Source of the DNA: Nocardia albiluteola
Lineage (GTDB): Bacteria > Actinomycetota > Actinomycetes > Mycobacteriales > Mycobacteriaceae
Direction of reading: 5' to 3'
Assembly (NCBI RefSeq): GCF_018860155.1
Contig: NZ_JAHKNI010000002.1
Span: forward strand, 1 to 64,000
Length of the DNA stretch: 64,000 nucleotides
Positions within the stretch are counted from its first letter, which is position 1. Each line of letters begins with the position of its first letter. The notes under the pieces were generated by a model. It did not search any database. It was given only the letters and a program-made list of their open reading frames with translations, and was not told the origin of the DNA. A program made the translations under genes and the position numbers. Shown here in pieces: positions 34,811 to 42,969 of the stretch.

Positions 34811-35650
34811 CTACCCCTTACTCGCTTCCGTGCGGGCCGTGAGGCTACGGAATACTTGCGCGGTATGCGTGCCGGGCTCGGCGCAATAGAGGATCACGCT
34901 CTGGTCGGTGTCGGAGATGCGCATGAGCTGGCATTCGAATTCCAGCGGACCGAATTCGGGATGGTTCACCCGCTTGCGGTGTCCGCGGCGGACCTGCACG
35001 TCGTGATCCGCCCACATGTGCGCGAAAAGCGGTGAGGTGCCGAGCAATTCGGTGACGAGCCGGGCGATCGCCGGATTGCCCGGGTAGCGGGCGTACGCTG
35101 CCCGCAGATCGGCGACCGTGCTGTAGGCGAAGGCCACGGCGGATTCGTCGTCCCAGTGCGGGTGGTCGGCGGGCTGCCGGAAGACCCAGCGGATCATGTT
35201 GCGGTCGGACTCGGGATGGCTGGACAGGTCGCCGATGAACGGCACGGCCGCCGCGTTCCAGTCCAGGATGTCGTAGGTCGCGTCCACGACGTAGGCGGGT
35301 GTGTCGACGAGGTTGTCGAGCATGATGCGCACCGATCGCGGCACGGTGCGATTCGGCCCGGCGAGTTGTGGAGGATTCTCGCCCGCGGTCCGGAACAGGT
35401 ATTCGCGCTCGTCCGCGGTGAGCATCAGGGCCCGGGCCAGCGCGGAGAGCACCTGGCGAGAGGGATTGGAGCCGCGGGCCTGTTCGAGCCGGATGTAGTA
35501 GTCCACCGACAGACCGGCCAGCTGGGCCACCTCCTGGCGGCGCAGACCGGGTGTGCGCCGGTTCGTACCGTCGGGGAGTCCTACGTCGCTCGGGCGCAGC
35601 TTGCCGCGCCGGGTGCGCAGGAAGTCGGCGAGTTGTCTGCGATCGGCCAT
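34811..35650 (-). CDS. XRE-family regulator with MmyB-like ligand domain
   Basis: A 279-residue protein. The N-terminal HTH (RTPGLRRQEVAQLAGLSVDY, then YIRLEQARGSNPSRQVLSAL) is followed by a MmyB-like ligand-binding domain, where WNAAAVPFIGDL and MIRWVF are typical. This regulator type is common in actinobacteria and is usually divergent from the SDR or oxidoreductase gene it controls, as here. ATG at 35650 (MADRRQ) is chosen; 14 upstream codons remain open. Confidence 0.88.
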   Translation of the reverse strand: MADRRQLADFLRTRRGKLRPSDVGLPDGTNRRTPGLRRQEVAQLAGLSVDYYIRLEQARGSNPSRQVLSALARALMLTADEREYLFRTAGENPPQLAGPNRTVPRSVRIMLDNLVDTPAYVVDATYDILDWNAAAVPFIGDLSSHPESDRNMIRWVFRQPADHPHWDDESAVAFAYSTVADLRAAYARYPGNPAIARLVTELLGTSPLFAHMWADHDVQVRRGHRKRVNHPEFGPLEFECQLMRISDTDQSVILYCAEPGTHTAQVFRSLTARTEASKG

Positions 35651-35735
35651 GCCTCCAGTGTGGCGCTCGGGGGTGAGCCATGGGTGGTACAACTTGGTCC
35701 TCCCCGGAGCGCTCGCGCGCTGTCACGCTGAGTTC

Positions 35736-36491
35736 ATGACGACAACAGCACTGATCACCGGCGCCAACAAGGGCATCGGATACGAGACCGCCCGCCTGCT
35801 CGCCGCGCGCGGCATGACGGTTCTGCTGGGCGCGCGCAGCGCCGAACTCGGCGGGGCCGCCGCCGAGAAGCTGGCCGCCGAGGGCGCCGACGCGCATTTT
35901 GTGCAGCTCGATGTCACCGACGAGGAGTCCATCGCCCGCGCGGCCGAGCGGATCGAGGCCGAGTACGGCAAGCTCGACGTCCTGGTCAACAACGCGGGTA
36001 TCACCGGCGTGTTCGACGGCGACGGCAAACCGTCCACGACCGGTCTGACGAATCTGCGAAATGTCTTCGAGACCAACATCTTCGGTGTCGTCGCGGTCAC
36101 CAATGCGATGCTCCCGCTGCTGCGCCGGGCCGAGGCCGCCCGCATCGTCAACGTGTCCAGCGAGGTCGGATCCATCGGCGCGCAGATGAACCCCGACGGC
36201 CCGATGTGGGGCATGGCCTCGATCCCCTATGCCGCCTCCAAGACCGCGCTGAACATGGTGACCGCGCAGTACGCCAAGGAGTTGTGGGACACCCCGATCA
36301 AGGTCAACGCCGCGAACCCGGGCTACTGCGCCACGGATCTCAACGGGCACACCGGATTCCGTACGGCGGAGCAGGGCGCCGAACCCACCGTGCACCTGGC
36401 GACGTTGCCCGCCGACGGCCCGTCGGGCCAGCTGTGGGGCCACATCTGGGGCGGCGAGCGCGACGGCGAATACGGGCAACTGCCCTGGTGA
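35736..36491 (+). CDS. Short-chain dehydrogenase/reductase (carbonyl reductase-like)
   Basis: A 251-residue SDR. The cofactor motif is TGANKGIGYETA, then NNAGITG, catalytic Ser in VNVSSEVGS and YAASKTALN. The proline-rich approach (NAANPGYCATDLNGHTG) is seen in NADPH-dependent carbonyl reductases. It is divergent from the XRE/MmyB regulator, 85 bp apart, which probably controls it. Substrate unknown. Confidence 0.88.
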   Translation: MTTTALITGANKGIGYETARLLAARGMTVLLGARSAELGGAAAEKLAAEGADAHFVQLDVTDEESIARAAERIEAEYGKLDVLVNNAGITGVFDGDGKPSTTGLTNLRNVFETNIFGVVAVTNAMLPLLRRAEAARIVNVSSEVGSIGAQMNPDGPMWGMASIPYAASKTALNMVTAQYAKELWDTPIKVNAANPGYCATDLNGHTGFRTAEQGAEPTVHLATLPADGPSGQLWGHIWGGERDGEYGQLPW

Positions 36492-36571
36492 AAGGCGCGT
36501 CTGCTGAGCGTGCGGGTGCGGGCCGCGTGCGTAGGGGAGGGGCGCTGTCCGCCCGCTCGCTCGACCAATAG

Positions 36572-36596
36572 TGGTACCATTAGTTGTACAACTAAT
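36572..36596. promoter_or_regulatory. YefM-YoeB operator: two palindromes 12 bp apart
   Basis: TGGTACCA (36572-36579) and ATTAGTTGTACAACTAAT (36579-36596) are palindromes whose centres are 12 bp apart. The TGTACA core and 12-bp spacing are known for the E. coli yefM-yoeB operator. The yefM start is 26 bp downstream. Confidence 0.75.
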
Positions 36597-36621
36597 ATTG
36601 GTGACCGTGAGAGGCGCGCTA

Positions 36622-36882
36622 ATGCCGACGAATATGCCGATCTCGAACGTGCGCAAGAACCTGTTCAGCCTGGTCGATCAGGTCAACGACGACCGAGACA
36701 CCGTGACCGTGGTCACCAAGTCCGGGCGCAACGCCGTGCTGGTGTCCGAGGACGACTGGAATTCGATTCAGGAAACCCTCTACGTGCTCGCCACGCACGG
36801 CGGTGTCGAGTTGATCGAGTCTGCCGACGCCGCCCGTCGTGGCGAGTACACGGTGGTAGACCTCAGCGACGACGATGAGTGA
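36622..36882 (+). CDS. yefM: YefM/Phd-type antitoxin
   Basis: An 86-residue Phd/YefM protein. The N-terminus (PISNVRKNLFSLVDQVNDDR) is the DNA-binding fold; the acidic C-terminus (RRGEYTVVDLSDDDE) should neutralise the toxin. The ATG at 36622 gives the family start; upstream codons overlap the operator. It overlaps yoeB by 8 nt. Confidence 0.9.
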   Translation: MPTNMPISNVRKNLFSLVDQVNDDRDTVTVVTKSGRNAVLVSEDDWNSIQETLYVLATHGGVELIESADAARRGEYTVVDLSDDDE

Positions 36883-37141
36883 CAAGATCGGCTTTACCGA
36901 AAAGGGTTTGGAAGACTACGACTCGTGGGATCGCGACCCTCAGATCAAGAAGCGCATCAAGCAATTGCTGCGGGCTGCCGCGCAGGACCCGTTTCGCGGC
37001 ATCGGAAAGCCGGAACCTTTGCGAGGACGACTGGCAGGTCACTGGTCGCGACGGATAACCCAGGAGCATCGGCTGCTGTACTTCGTGGATGAGAACGGGC
37101 TGGTGATCGTGATCGGTTGCCGGGGTCACTACGACGACTGA
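36875..37141 (+). CDS. yoeB: YoeB/Txe-type mRNA interferase toxin
   Basis: An 88-residue RelE-superfamily toxin of the YoeB/Txe branch. Expected catalytic-surface residues are present: GKPEPLRGRLAGHWSRRITQ, EHRLLYFV, and the C-terminal GCRGHYDD, where the HY pair is typical. It cleaves mRNA at the ribosome in characterised members. The start lies within the yefM 3' end. Confidence 0.9.
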   Translation: MSDKIGFTEKGLEDYDSWDRDPQIKKRIKQLLRAAAQDPFRGIGKPEPLRGRLAGHWSRRITQEHRLLYFVDENGLVIVIGCRGHYDD

Positions 37142-37275
37142 CCAGCAGTCTCGGGAAGGCCTCGACGCCGGGCTGCCTCCTTGACGGCGGCGAGATCTTC
37201 CGGGGTGCGGCCCGCCCGCGCGATGCGAGGAGAGCGCGGGGGCGGGCCGCGGTGCGACCGGCTGGCAGGCGCCGA

Positions 37276-38367
37276 TCACGCTGAGGGGGCCGCTCCGGCT
37301 TCGTAACGTAGCGCGGCGACGGCGTCGATACGCGCGATGGCCTCCTCGACGATGCGGTCGATGAGTTCCTGGCAGGTGGGCAGATCCTCGATGATGCCCG
37401 CGACCTGACCGGAGGCGAGCACGCCCGCGTGCGTATTGCCCTCCACCAGACCGGCTTTCAGCAGCATCGGAGTGTTGGCGGCCATGATGACCTGGGACCA
37501 GGTGAGGTCCTTATGCTTGCGCATGGCCAGGCCGTCCTTGACGATGGTCGACCACTTCATGCCGGTCATGGCCTTGAACTTGAAGGCATTGGAGACCGCG
37601 GCGGTGAGGCCACGGACGCCGCTGGAGTGCTCCAGCTTGTCGACTAGTTCGGTGTTGAGCACCCGGTGCGGCATGCCGTCGACCTTCTTGGAGACGACGG
37701 TGTCCATCAGTCCGCGCTTGAGGTACTCCTGCTTCACCGAATCCGGCACGCTCGAGTCCTGGGTGAGCAGGAAGCGGGTGCCCATCGCGACACCGGCGGC
37801 ACCGTAGGACAGCGCGGCGGCCAGCCCTCGGCCGTCGAAGAAGCCGCCACCGGCCACCACAGGAATGTCGACGGCGTCGAGCACCGACGGGAGCAGCAGG
37901 GTCGTGGCGACGGAGCCGGTGTGGCCGCCGCCCTCACCACCCTGCACGATCACCGCGTCCGCACCCCACGAGGCGACCTTGACCGCGTGCTTGGCCGCGC
38001 CGATGGACGGCACGACCACCACGCCGTTGTCCTTCAGCCGCGCGATGAGCTCCTTTTTGGGGGCCAGCGCGAACGAGGCGACCTTCACGCCCTCGCGGAT
38101 CATCAGCTCGCAGCGCTCGGTGGCGTCCGAGCCGTCGGCGCGGATATTGACGCCGAAGGGCTTGTCGGTCTTGGCCTTCGTCTTGGCGATGGCCTGCTCG
38201 AGTTCCTCGAAGGTCATGGTGGCCGAGGCCAGAATGCCGAGACCGCCCGCATTGGCGGTGGCCGCGACCAGACCGGGACCGGCGACCCAGCCCATGCCGG
38301 TCTGCACGATCGGGTGCTCGATGCCGACCAGCTCGGTCAGCGGCGTCCTCAAACGCTGAGCGGTCAT
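37276..38367 (-). CDS. ipdC: IpdC: FMN-dependent enzyme of the 2-nitropropane dioxygenase family
   Basis: A 363-residue TIM-barrel flavoprotein. Motifs are PIVQTGMGWVAGPGLVAATA at the N-terminus, VIVQGGEGGGHTG, and VVAGGGFFDGRGLAAALSYG for FMN phosphate binding. In M. tuberculosis IpdC acts on a C/D-ring CoA intermediate before ring opening. It follows ipdB with a 4-nt ATGA overlap. Confidence 0.9.
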   Translation of the reverse strand: MTAQRLRTPLTELVGIEHPIVQTGMGWVAGPGLVAATANAGGLGILASATMTFEELEQAIAKTKAKTDKPFGVNIRADGSDATERCELMIREGVKVASFALAPKKELIARLKDNGVVVVPSIGAAKHAVKVASWGADAVIVQGGEGGGHTGSVATTLLLPSVLDAVDIPVVAGGGFFDGRGLAAALSYGAAGVAMGTRFLLTQDSSVPDSVKQEYLKRGLMDTVVSKKVDGMPHRVLNTELVDKLEHSSGVRGLTAAVSNAFKFKAMTGMKWSTIVKDGLAMRKHKDLTWSQVIMAANTPMLLKAGLVEGNTHAGVLASGQVAGIIEDLPTCQELIDRIVEEAIARIDAVAALRYEAGAAPSA

Positions 38368-39122
38368 GCCGTCACTTCCTTCTCGCGGAAGCCCTTGGGG
38401 TCCAGCACGGTCCGGATGATGGTGAGCTCTTCCTCGGTGGGCAGCCGGGTCTGCTCCGCCTCGCCGAGCCCAGCGATCTCGAACGAGGTGTTCTCGGCGA
38501 CTTCGTCGGCGCCGACGCCCGGGTGCAACGACAGCGCGCGCAGTGTGTGGTCCGGGCCGCCGAAATCGAAGACACCCAGGTTCGAGACCACCCGGTGCAG
38601 GTGGTGGAACCGGTAGGCGGGATTCTCGGGATCGACCTTGTCGTAACCGATTCCGGAGACGATGTCGACGCTCTCGCAGAACACCCGCTTGTTGTGCCTG
38701 GGCACGAAGTAGCTGGTGGCGTGGTTGATGGTGTTGCCGGGCGCGCCGCGCACGCCGAACATCTGCCGGGTGGGCTGCTGCAACGGCCCGAACGCCGAGA
38801 GGTTCTGGTTGCCGTACCGGTCGATCTGGTTGGCGCCCATGACGACGTGCCGGCGGCCCGAGGCCACCACGTCGAACACCCTCGAGAACGGGATCCAGCC
38901 CTCGATGGGCGCCTTGCCGCCGATCGGGGGGACCTCGGCGAAGAACAGCGCCTCGCCGTCGGACAGCAGCAGGTCCGGCTCGAAGGTCAGCCGGGCCAGC
39001 CGCGCGCCGATGGTGGTGACGGTGGACATCGGGCTGGCCATGATCTCGCCCGCGCCCCGGAAGATCTCGGCGGCCGCGACCACGCAGATCTCGGCACGAG
39101 TAATGGTGCTGGTGTCGTTCAC
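38364..39122 (-). CDS. ipdB: IpdB: beta subunit of the steroid C-ring-opening CoA hydrolase
   Basis: A 252-residue class I CoA-transferase-type beta subunit. IpdAB looks like a CoA transferase but hydrolyses ring C of COCHEA-CoA. Recognised segments are FEPDLLLSDGEALFFAEVPP, VMGANQIDRYGNQNLSAFG and SLHPGVGADEV. The start is GTG at 39122, overlapping the ipdA stop (GTGA); a far longer open frame through this gene comes from reading upstream genes out of frame. Confidence 0.9.
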   Translation of the reverse strand: MNDTSTITRAEICVVAAAEIFRGAGEIMASPMSTVTTIGARLARLTFEPDLLLSDGEALFFAEVPPIGGKAPIEGWIPFSRVFDVVASGRRHVVMGANQIDRYGNQNLSAFGPLQQPTRQMFGVRGAPGNTINHATSYFVPRHNKRVFCESVDIVSGIGYDKVDPENPAYRFHHLHRVVSNLGVFDFGGPDHTLRALSLHPGVGADEVAENTSFEIAGLGEAEQTRLPTEEELTIIRTVLDPKGFREKEVTA

Positions 39123-39994
39123 TTCTGCTCCTCCGCGAAAGCCTTGACGGCGGCCTGGTATTCGGCCTCGGAGACGTCCAGGTAGCGGGCCTTGAACTCG
39201 GCCCACGACTCGGGCGTCTTGGCGGCCTCGACGTAGTGGCGCTGGAACTTCTCGTCGCGGCCGTAGCTGCCGGAGAAGGTGAAGTGCGCGCCGCCGGGCG
39301 CCTCGACCACGCCGTCGACCATCATGCGATTGAGGATGAGGGCCTGGTGCGGAACGGCTTTGACCAGTTCGTCGGTCTCGACGAGACGGTCCACCGACAG
39401 GTACCGCTTCTCCGCGGACAGCGCGTACAGGTCGTCCATGTACGGGTCGACGCCCGTGTACGCGGCGTTGCCGTGCTTGTCGCCCAGATCCAGGTGCACG
39501 AACGCGGCGTCGAGGTTCAGAGCCGGCATCGCCACCAGGGTTTCGGTCTTGCCGTCGGTCGGATACGGCGAGGCAACGGTTTTCAGCTCGCCCTCCCAGA
39601 AATCGACCACGGCCGAACCCAATCCGGCGCGCGTGGGCAGGAACGGCAGCCGGGCGGCGGCGGCCTGCAGGCCGGACTTGACCATGCCCTCGTCCATCTC
39701 GCGCACGGTGATCGCACCCTCGGTACGCGCCTTGGCGAACCACGGGTCGTAGAACGGCGCGGAGTCCAGGGAGACGAAGCCGTAGTACGCCTTGCGCACC
39801 TTGCCCGCCGAGCACAGCAGCCCCAGGTCGGGACCGCCGTAGGTGACGACGGTCAGATCGGTGATATCGGACCGCAGCAGTGCTCGAACCAATGCCATCG
39901 GCTTGCGCCGCGAACCCCATCCGCCCAGGCCGATGGTCATTCCGCTGCGCAGCTCGCCGACGACCTCGTCGAGCGTCATTCGCTTGTCGCGCAT
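39119..39994 (-). CDS. ipdA: IpdA: alpha subunit of the steroid C-ring-opening CoA hydrolase
   Basis: A 291-residue CoA-transferase-type alpha subunit. The CoA-binding motif GMTIGLGGWGSRRKPMA is at 18-34; TVREMDEGMVKSG at about 96-108 holds an acidic residue (Glu102) near where the catalytic Glu of M. tuberculosis IpdA is expected. It lies 6 bp after echA20 and is coupled to ipdB. Confidence 0.92.
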   Translation of the reverse strand: MRDKRMTLDEVVGELRSGMTIGLGGWGSRRKPMALVRALLRSDITDLTVVTYGGPDLGLLCSAGKVRKAYYGFVSLDSAPFYDPWFAKARTEGAITVREMDEGMVKSGLQAAAARLPFLPTRAGLGSAVVDFWEGELKTVASPYPTDGKTETLVAMPALNLDAAFVHLDLGDKHGNAAYTGVDPYMDDLYALSAEKRYLSVDRLVETDELVKAVPHQALILNRMMVDGVVEAPGGAHFTFSGSYGRDEKFQRHYVEAAKTPESWAEFKARYLDVSEAEYQAAVKAFAEEQK

Positions 39995-40000
39995 GGCTTT

Positions 40001-40765
40001 CTACTTCCCCTTCTTCTGGGCGGCCAGATCGTCGTCGAAGCGCGCCCGGATCTCGTCGGCCACGCCCGCCAGGTTCAGCTCCATGGTGAAGCCCTGCTCG
40101 TAGCGGTAGGAGCGGTGCACGTCCTGCACGTCGATGCCGTTCAGCGCCTTCTTGGCGGCGCGGATGACGCGGCCGTCCTTGTTCGCGATGTTCTTGGCCA
40201 CTTCCATTGCCGCGGCGTCGAGTTCGGCCCGCGGCACCACCTTGTACACCGAGCCGTAGTGGTGCAGCTGCTGCGCGGTGAGCTTGCCCGCGGTGTAGAA
40301 CATGGTCCGCATCAGGTGCTGGGGGACCAGGCGCGCGAGATGGGTGGCCGCGCCCAGTGCGCCGCGATCCACCTCGGGCAGGCCGAAGGTGGCGTCGTCG
40401 GAGGCGACGATGACATCGGAGTTGCCGACCAGGCCGATGCCCCCGCCCAGGCAGAAGCCGTTGACCGCGGTGACGACCGGGACCTGGCAGTCGTAGACCG
40501 CAGCGAACGCCTCGAAGCAGCCGTGGTTGGCGCGGATCAGCGCGGTGTGCCCGCTGTCCGCGTTCATTTCCTTGATGTCCACGCCCGCGTTGAAGCCGCG
40601 ACCCTCCGCGCGCAGCACGACCACGCGCGTGTCCTGGTTGCGCCCGGCCTCGCGGATCGCGTCGGCCAGGGCGAACCACCCGTCGGACGGCAGGGCATTG
40701 ACCGGCGGGTAGTCGACGGTGACGACCTCGACGCCCTCGGATTCGGTGTGACGGTTGATCCCCAT
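40001..40765 (-). CDS. echA20: EchA20: crotonase-fold ring-D hydrolase
   Basis: A 254-residue crotonase. Oxyanion segments are GFNAGVDIKEM and NGFCLGGGIGLVGNSDVIVA, then FGLPEVDRGALGAATHL, all close to M. tuberculosis EchA20, which hydrolyses ring D of HIEC-CoA. Starts at 40777 or 40795 are also in frame, but the latter lies inside the KstR2 site and the family N-terminus fits 40765 best. First gene of echA20-ipdA-ipdB-ipdC. Confidence 0.9.
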   Translation of the reverse strand: MGINRHTESEGVEVVTVDYPPVNALPSDGWFALADAIREAGRNQDTRVVVLRAEGRGFNAGVDIKEMNADSGHTALIRANHGCFEAFAAVYDCQVPVVTAVNGFCLGGGIGLVGNSDVIVASDDATFGLPEVDRGALGAATHLARLVPQHLMRTMFYTAGKLTAQQLHHYGSVYKVVPRAELDAAAMEVAKNIANKDGRVIRAAKKALNGIDVQDVHRSYRYEQGFTMELNLAGVADEIRARFDDDLAAQKKGK

Positions 40766-40790
40766 CCCAAGTCCCATCGTTGGCAAAACA

Positions 40791-40804
40791 AGCAAGTGCT
40801 TGGT
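40791..40804. promoter_or_regulatory. KstR2-type operator between echA20 and the SDR pair
   Basis: AGCAAGTGCTTGGT, the same 14-mer as at 23315, matches AnCAAGnnCTTGnT. It is 26 bp upstream of echA20 and 12 bp upstream of the SDR gene at 40816, so both units should be repressed by KstR2. Confidence 0.88.
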
Positions 40805-40815
40805 AGGTTAGCACG

Positions 40816-41607
40816 GTGGCAATCGAAGTGGACCTTTCCGGATCCGTCGTCCTGATCACGGGCGGCGTGCGGGGCGTGGGAGCCGGGATCAGCCGGGTTT
40901 TCCTGGACGCCGGCGCGACCGTGGTGACCTGCGCGCGCCGTCCCGGGGACGCCCCGATCTCCAGCTCCGGCCGCACGGCCGAATTCCTGCCCTGCGATGT
41001 GCGCGACGGCGACGCGGTCGCCGCGATGATCGAGGAGATCGTGGCGCGGCACGGCCGCCTCGATCACGTGGTCAACAACGCCGGGGGCGCGCCGTTCGCG
41101 CTGGCCGCCGATGCCAGCCGCAACTTCCACGCCAAGATCGTCGAGCTGAATCTGCTTGCGCCGCTGCTGGTCTCGCAGGCCGCGAACGCCGTCATGCAGA
41201 CCCAGGAGCGGGGCGGCTCGATCGTGATGATCTCGAGCGTCAGCGGCCATCGGCCCTCGCCGGGCAGCGCGGCCTACGGCGCGGCCAAGGCGGGCATCGA
41301 CAGCCTGGTCTCCTCGCTGGCCGTGGAATGGGCGCCCAAGGTGCGGATCAACTCGGTGATCGTCGGCATGGTGCACACCGAGAGCAGCCACCTGCACTTC
41401 GGCGATCAGGCGGGCATCGACGCGGTCTCGGCGACGGTGCCGCTGGGGCGCCTGGCGGTGCCGGAGGACATCGGTCGTTGCGCGGCCTTCCTGGCCTCTC
41501 CGCTGGCCTCCTACGTCAGCGGCGGCACGATGCTGATGCACGGCGGCGGCGAGCGCCCCGCCTTCCTGGACGCGGCCACGGTCAACTCTGCGACCGCCAC
41601 GCCGTGA
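40816..41607 (+). CDS. SDR of the KstR2 regulon (Rv3549c-like)
   Basis: A 263-residue SDR. Motifs are TGGVRGVGAGIS, NNAGGAP, catalytic Ser in VMISSVSG and YGAAKAGIDS. It is placed like Rv3549c of M. tuberculosis, divergent from echA20 across the operator. The GTG start lies 12 bp after the operator, leaving little room for a leader. It probably oxidises or reduces a CoA-ester intermediate; the exact step is not established by sequence. Confidence 0.85.
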   Translation: MAIEVDLSGSVVLITGGVRGVGAGISRVFLDAGATVVTCARRPGDAPISSSGRTAEFLPCDVRDGDAVAAMIEEIVARHGRLDHVVNNAGGAPFALAADASRNFHAKIVELNLLAPLLVSQAANAVMQTQERGGSIVMISSVSGHRPSPGSAAYGAAKAGIDSLVSSLAVEWAPKVRINSVIVGMVHTESSHLHFGDQAGIDAVSATVPLGRLAVPEDIGRCAAFLASPLASYVSGGTMLMHGGGERPAFLDAATVNSATATP

Positions 41608-41646
41608 TCCCACAGCTCTGTTGAATCATCCTGCACGACAACCGAA

Positions 41647-42573
41647 ATGAGCACACATATGGCTGACAACGAGAAGATCTGCGCCGGGCGCACCGTCATC
41701 GTGACCGGCGCGGGCGGCGGCATCGGGCGTGCGCACGCGCTGGCCTTCGCCGCCGCCGGGGCCAATGTGGTGGTCAATGACATCGGCGCCGAACTCGACG
41801 GCACCCCGCGCGCCGACACCCCGGCCGCGCAGGTCGTCGAGGAGATCCTCGAGCTGGGCGGCAAGGCCGTGGTCAACGGCAGCGACATCGCGGACTGGGC
41901 GGGCGCGCAGCGCCTGATCACGCAGGCGGTCGAGACCTTCGGCGGCCTGGACGTGCTGGTCAACAACGCCGGCATCGTCCGGGACCGGATGCTGGTGAAC
42001 CTGTCCGAGCAGGAGTGGGATGCGGTGGTGCGGGTGCACCTCAAGGGCCACTTCGCCACCATGCGGCACGCCATCGAGTACTGGCGCGGGCAGTCCAAGG
42101 CCGGCAACGCCGTCGATGCGCGCATCATCAACACCAGTTCCGGCGCGGGCCTGCAGGGCAGCGTCGGACAGGGCAACTACGCCGCCGCCAAGGCCGGCAT
42201 CGCCGCGCTGACCATCACGGCCGCAGCCGAATTCGCGCGCTACGGCGTGACCGTCAACGCCATCGCCCCCTCGGCCCGCACGCGCATGACCGAGACCGTC
42301 TTCGCGGACATGATGGCCAAGCCGGAGGACGGCTTCGACGCGATGGCCCCGGAGAACGTCTCGCCGCTGGTGGTGTGGCTGGGCAGCGCCGACTCGGCCG
42401 GGGTGACGGGCCGGATGTTCGAGGTCGAGGGCGGCAAGGTGGCCCTGGCCGACGGCTGGCGGCACGGCGTGCCGGTCGATCGCGGCGCCCGCTGGGAGCC
42501 CGCCGAGCTGGGCTCGGCGGTACGCGAGCTGATTGCCAAGGCGGCCGCGCCGGAGGCGGTCTACGGCGCCTGA
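41647..42573 (+). CDS. SDR of the KstR2 regulon (Rv3548c-like)
   Basis: A 308-residue SDR with an extra C-terminal segment. Motifs are TGAGGGIGRAHALAF, NNAGIVRDRML, the Ser region INTSSGAG and YAAAKAGIAAL. It resembles multifunctional-enzyme-type hydroxyacyl-CoA dehydrogenases and Rv3548c. An ATG four codons later (MADNEK) is also possible. It ends the unit begun at 40816; a hairpin follows. Confidence 0.85.
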   Translation: MSTHMADNEKICAGRTVIVTGAGGGIGRAHALAFAAAGANVVVNDIGAELDGTPRADTPAAQVVEEILELGGKAVVNGSDIADWAGAQRLITQAVETFGGLDVLVNNAGIVRDRMLVNLSEQEWDAVVRVHLKGHFATMRHAIEYWRGQSKAGNAVDARIINTSSGAGLQGSVGQGNYAAAKAGIAALTITAAAEFARYGVTVNAIAPSARTRMTETVFADMMAKPEDGFDAMAPENVSPLVVWLGSADSAGVTGRMFEVEGGKVALADGWRHGVPVDRGARWEPAELGSAVRELIAKAAAPEAVYGA

Positions 42574-42583
42574 CCTGGCGACC

Positions 42584-42610
42584 CGTCCCGGGCCCGACGG
42601 GCTCGGGACG
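42584..42610 (+). terminator. Hairpin terminator after the SDR pair
   Basis: CGTCCCGGGCCC pairs with GGGCTCGGGACG (one G-T wobble) around a 3-nt loop, 10 bp after the stop codon. Confidence 0.75.
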
Positions 42611-42969
42611 ACACGCCCCCGCTGGATCGCACGACGCTCCGCAACCCTTCCCCGCGGCAACGATCCGGCCACAGCTCGGCACCGAATACCCCTGTGCGAG
42701 TGGCGATAACCGAATGCGGAGTGTTGGCGGGGCACGGCCCGGAGGGCCAGTCGCACCACCGCCACACCTCGCTGGAGCGTATTGCCGTGCGTCGGTTGGA
42801 ATTCGCGGTGACCGGGCCATGAGGCATGCCTCGGTCTGTGGGATGTCTCACAGGATCTCCCTGTGCGAGCAAACAACCCGCAGTTATGATGATCGGCATC
42901 CGCTTAAGTCCGTGTGAGCTAGCGACCGGGCATTGATCTGCGCTCGAAGATGAGGGGAAGGGCAAGCGC
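42611..42969. other. Intergenic stretch without a supportable gene
   Basis: About 360 bp between the KstR2 block and the repeat-protein gene. No credible protein, RNA or repeat was recognised; it must hold the promoter of the gene at 42970. AGGGGAAGGGCAAGCGC directly precedes that ATG. Confidence 0.5.

Noticed and set aside
38364..40976. An 870-codon open frame on the minus strand
   Set aside because: Only its last 252 codons (ipdB) are protein-like; the rest is ipdA and echA20 read in another frame, a GC-rich artefact.
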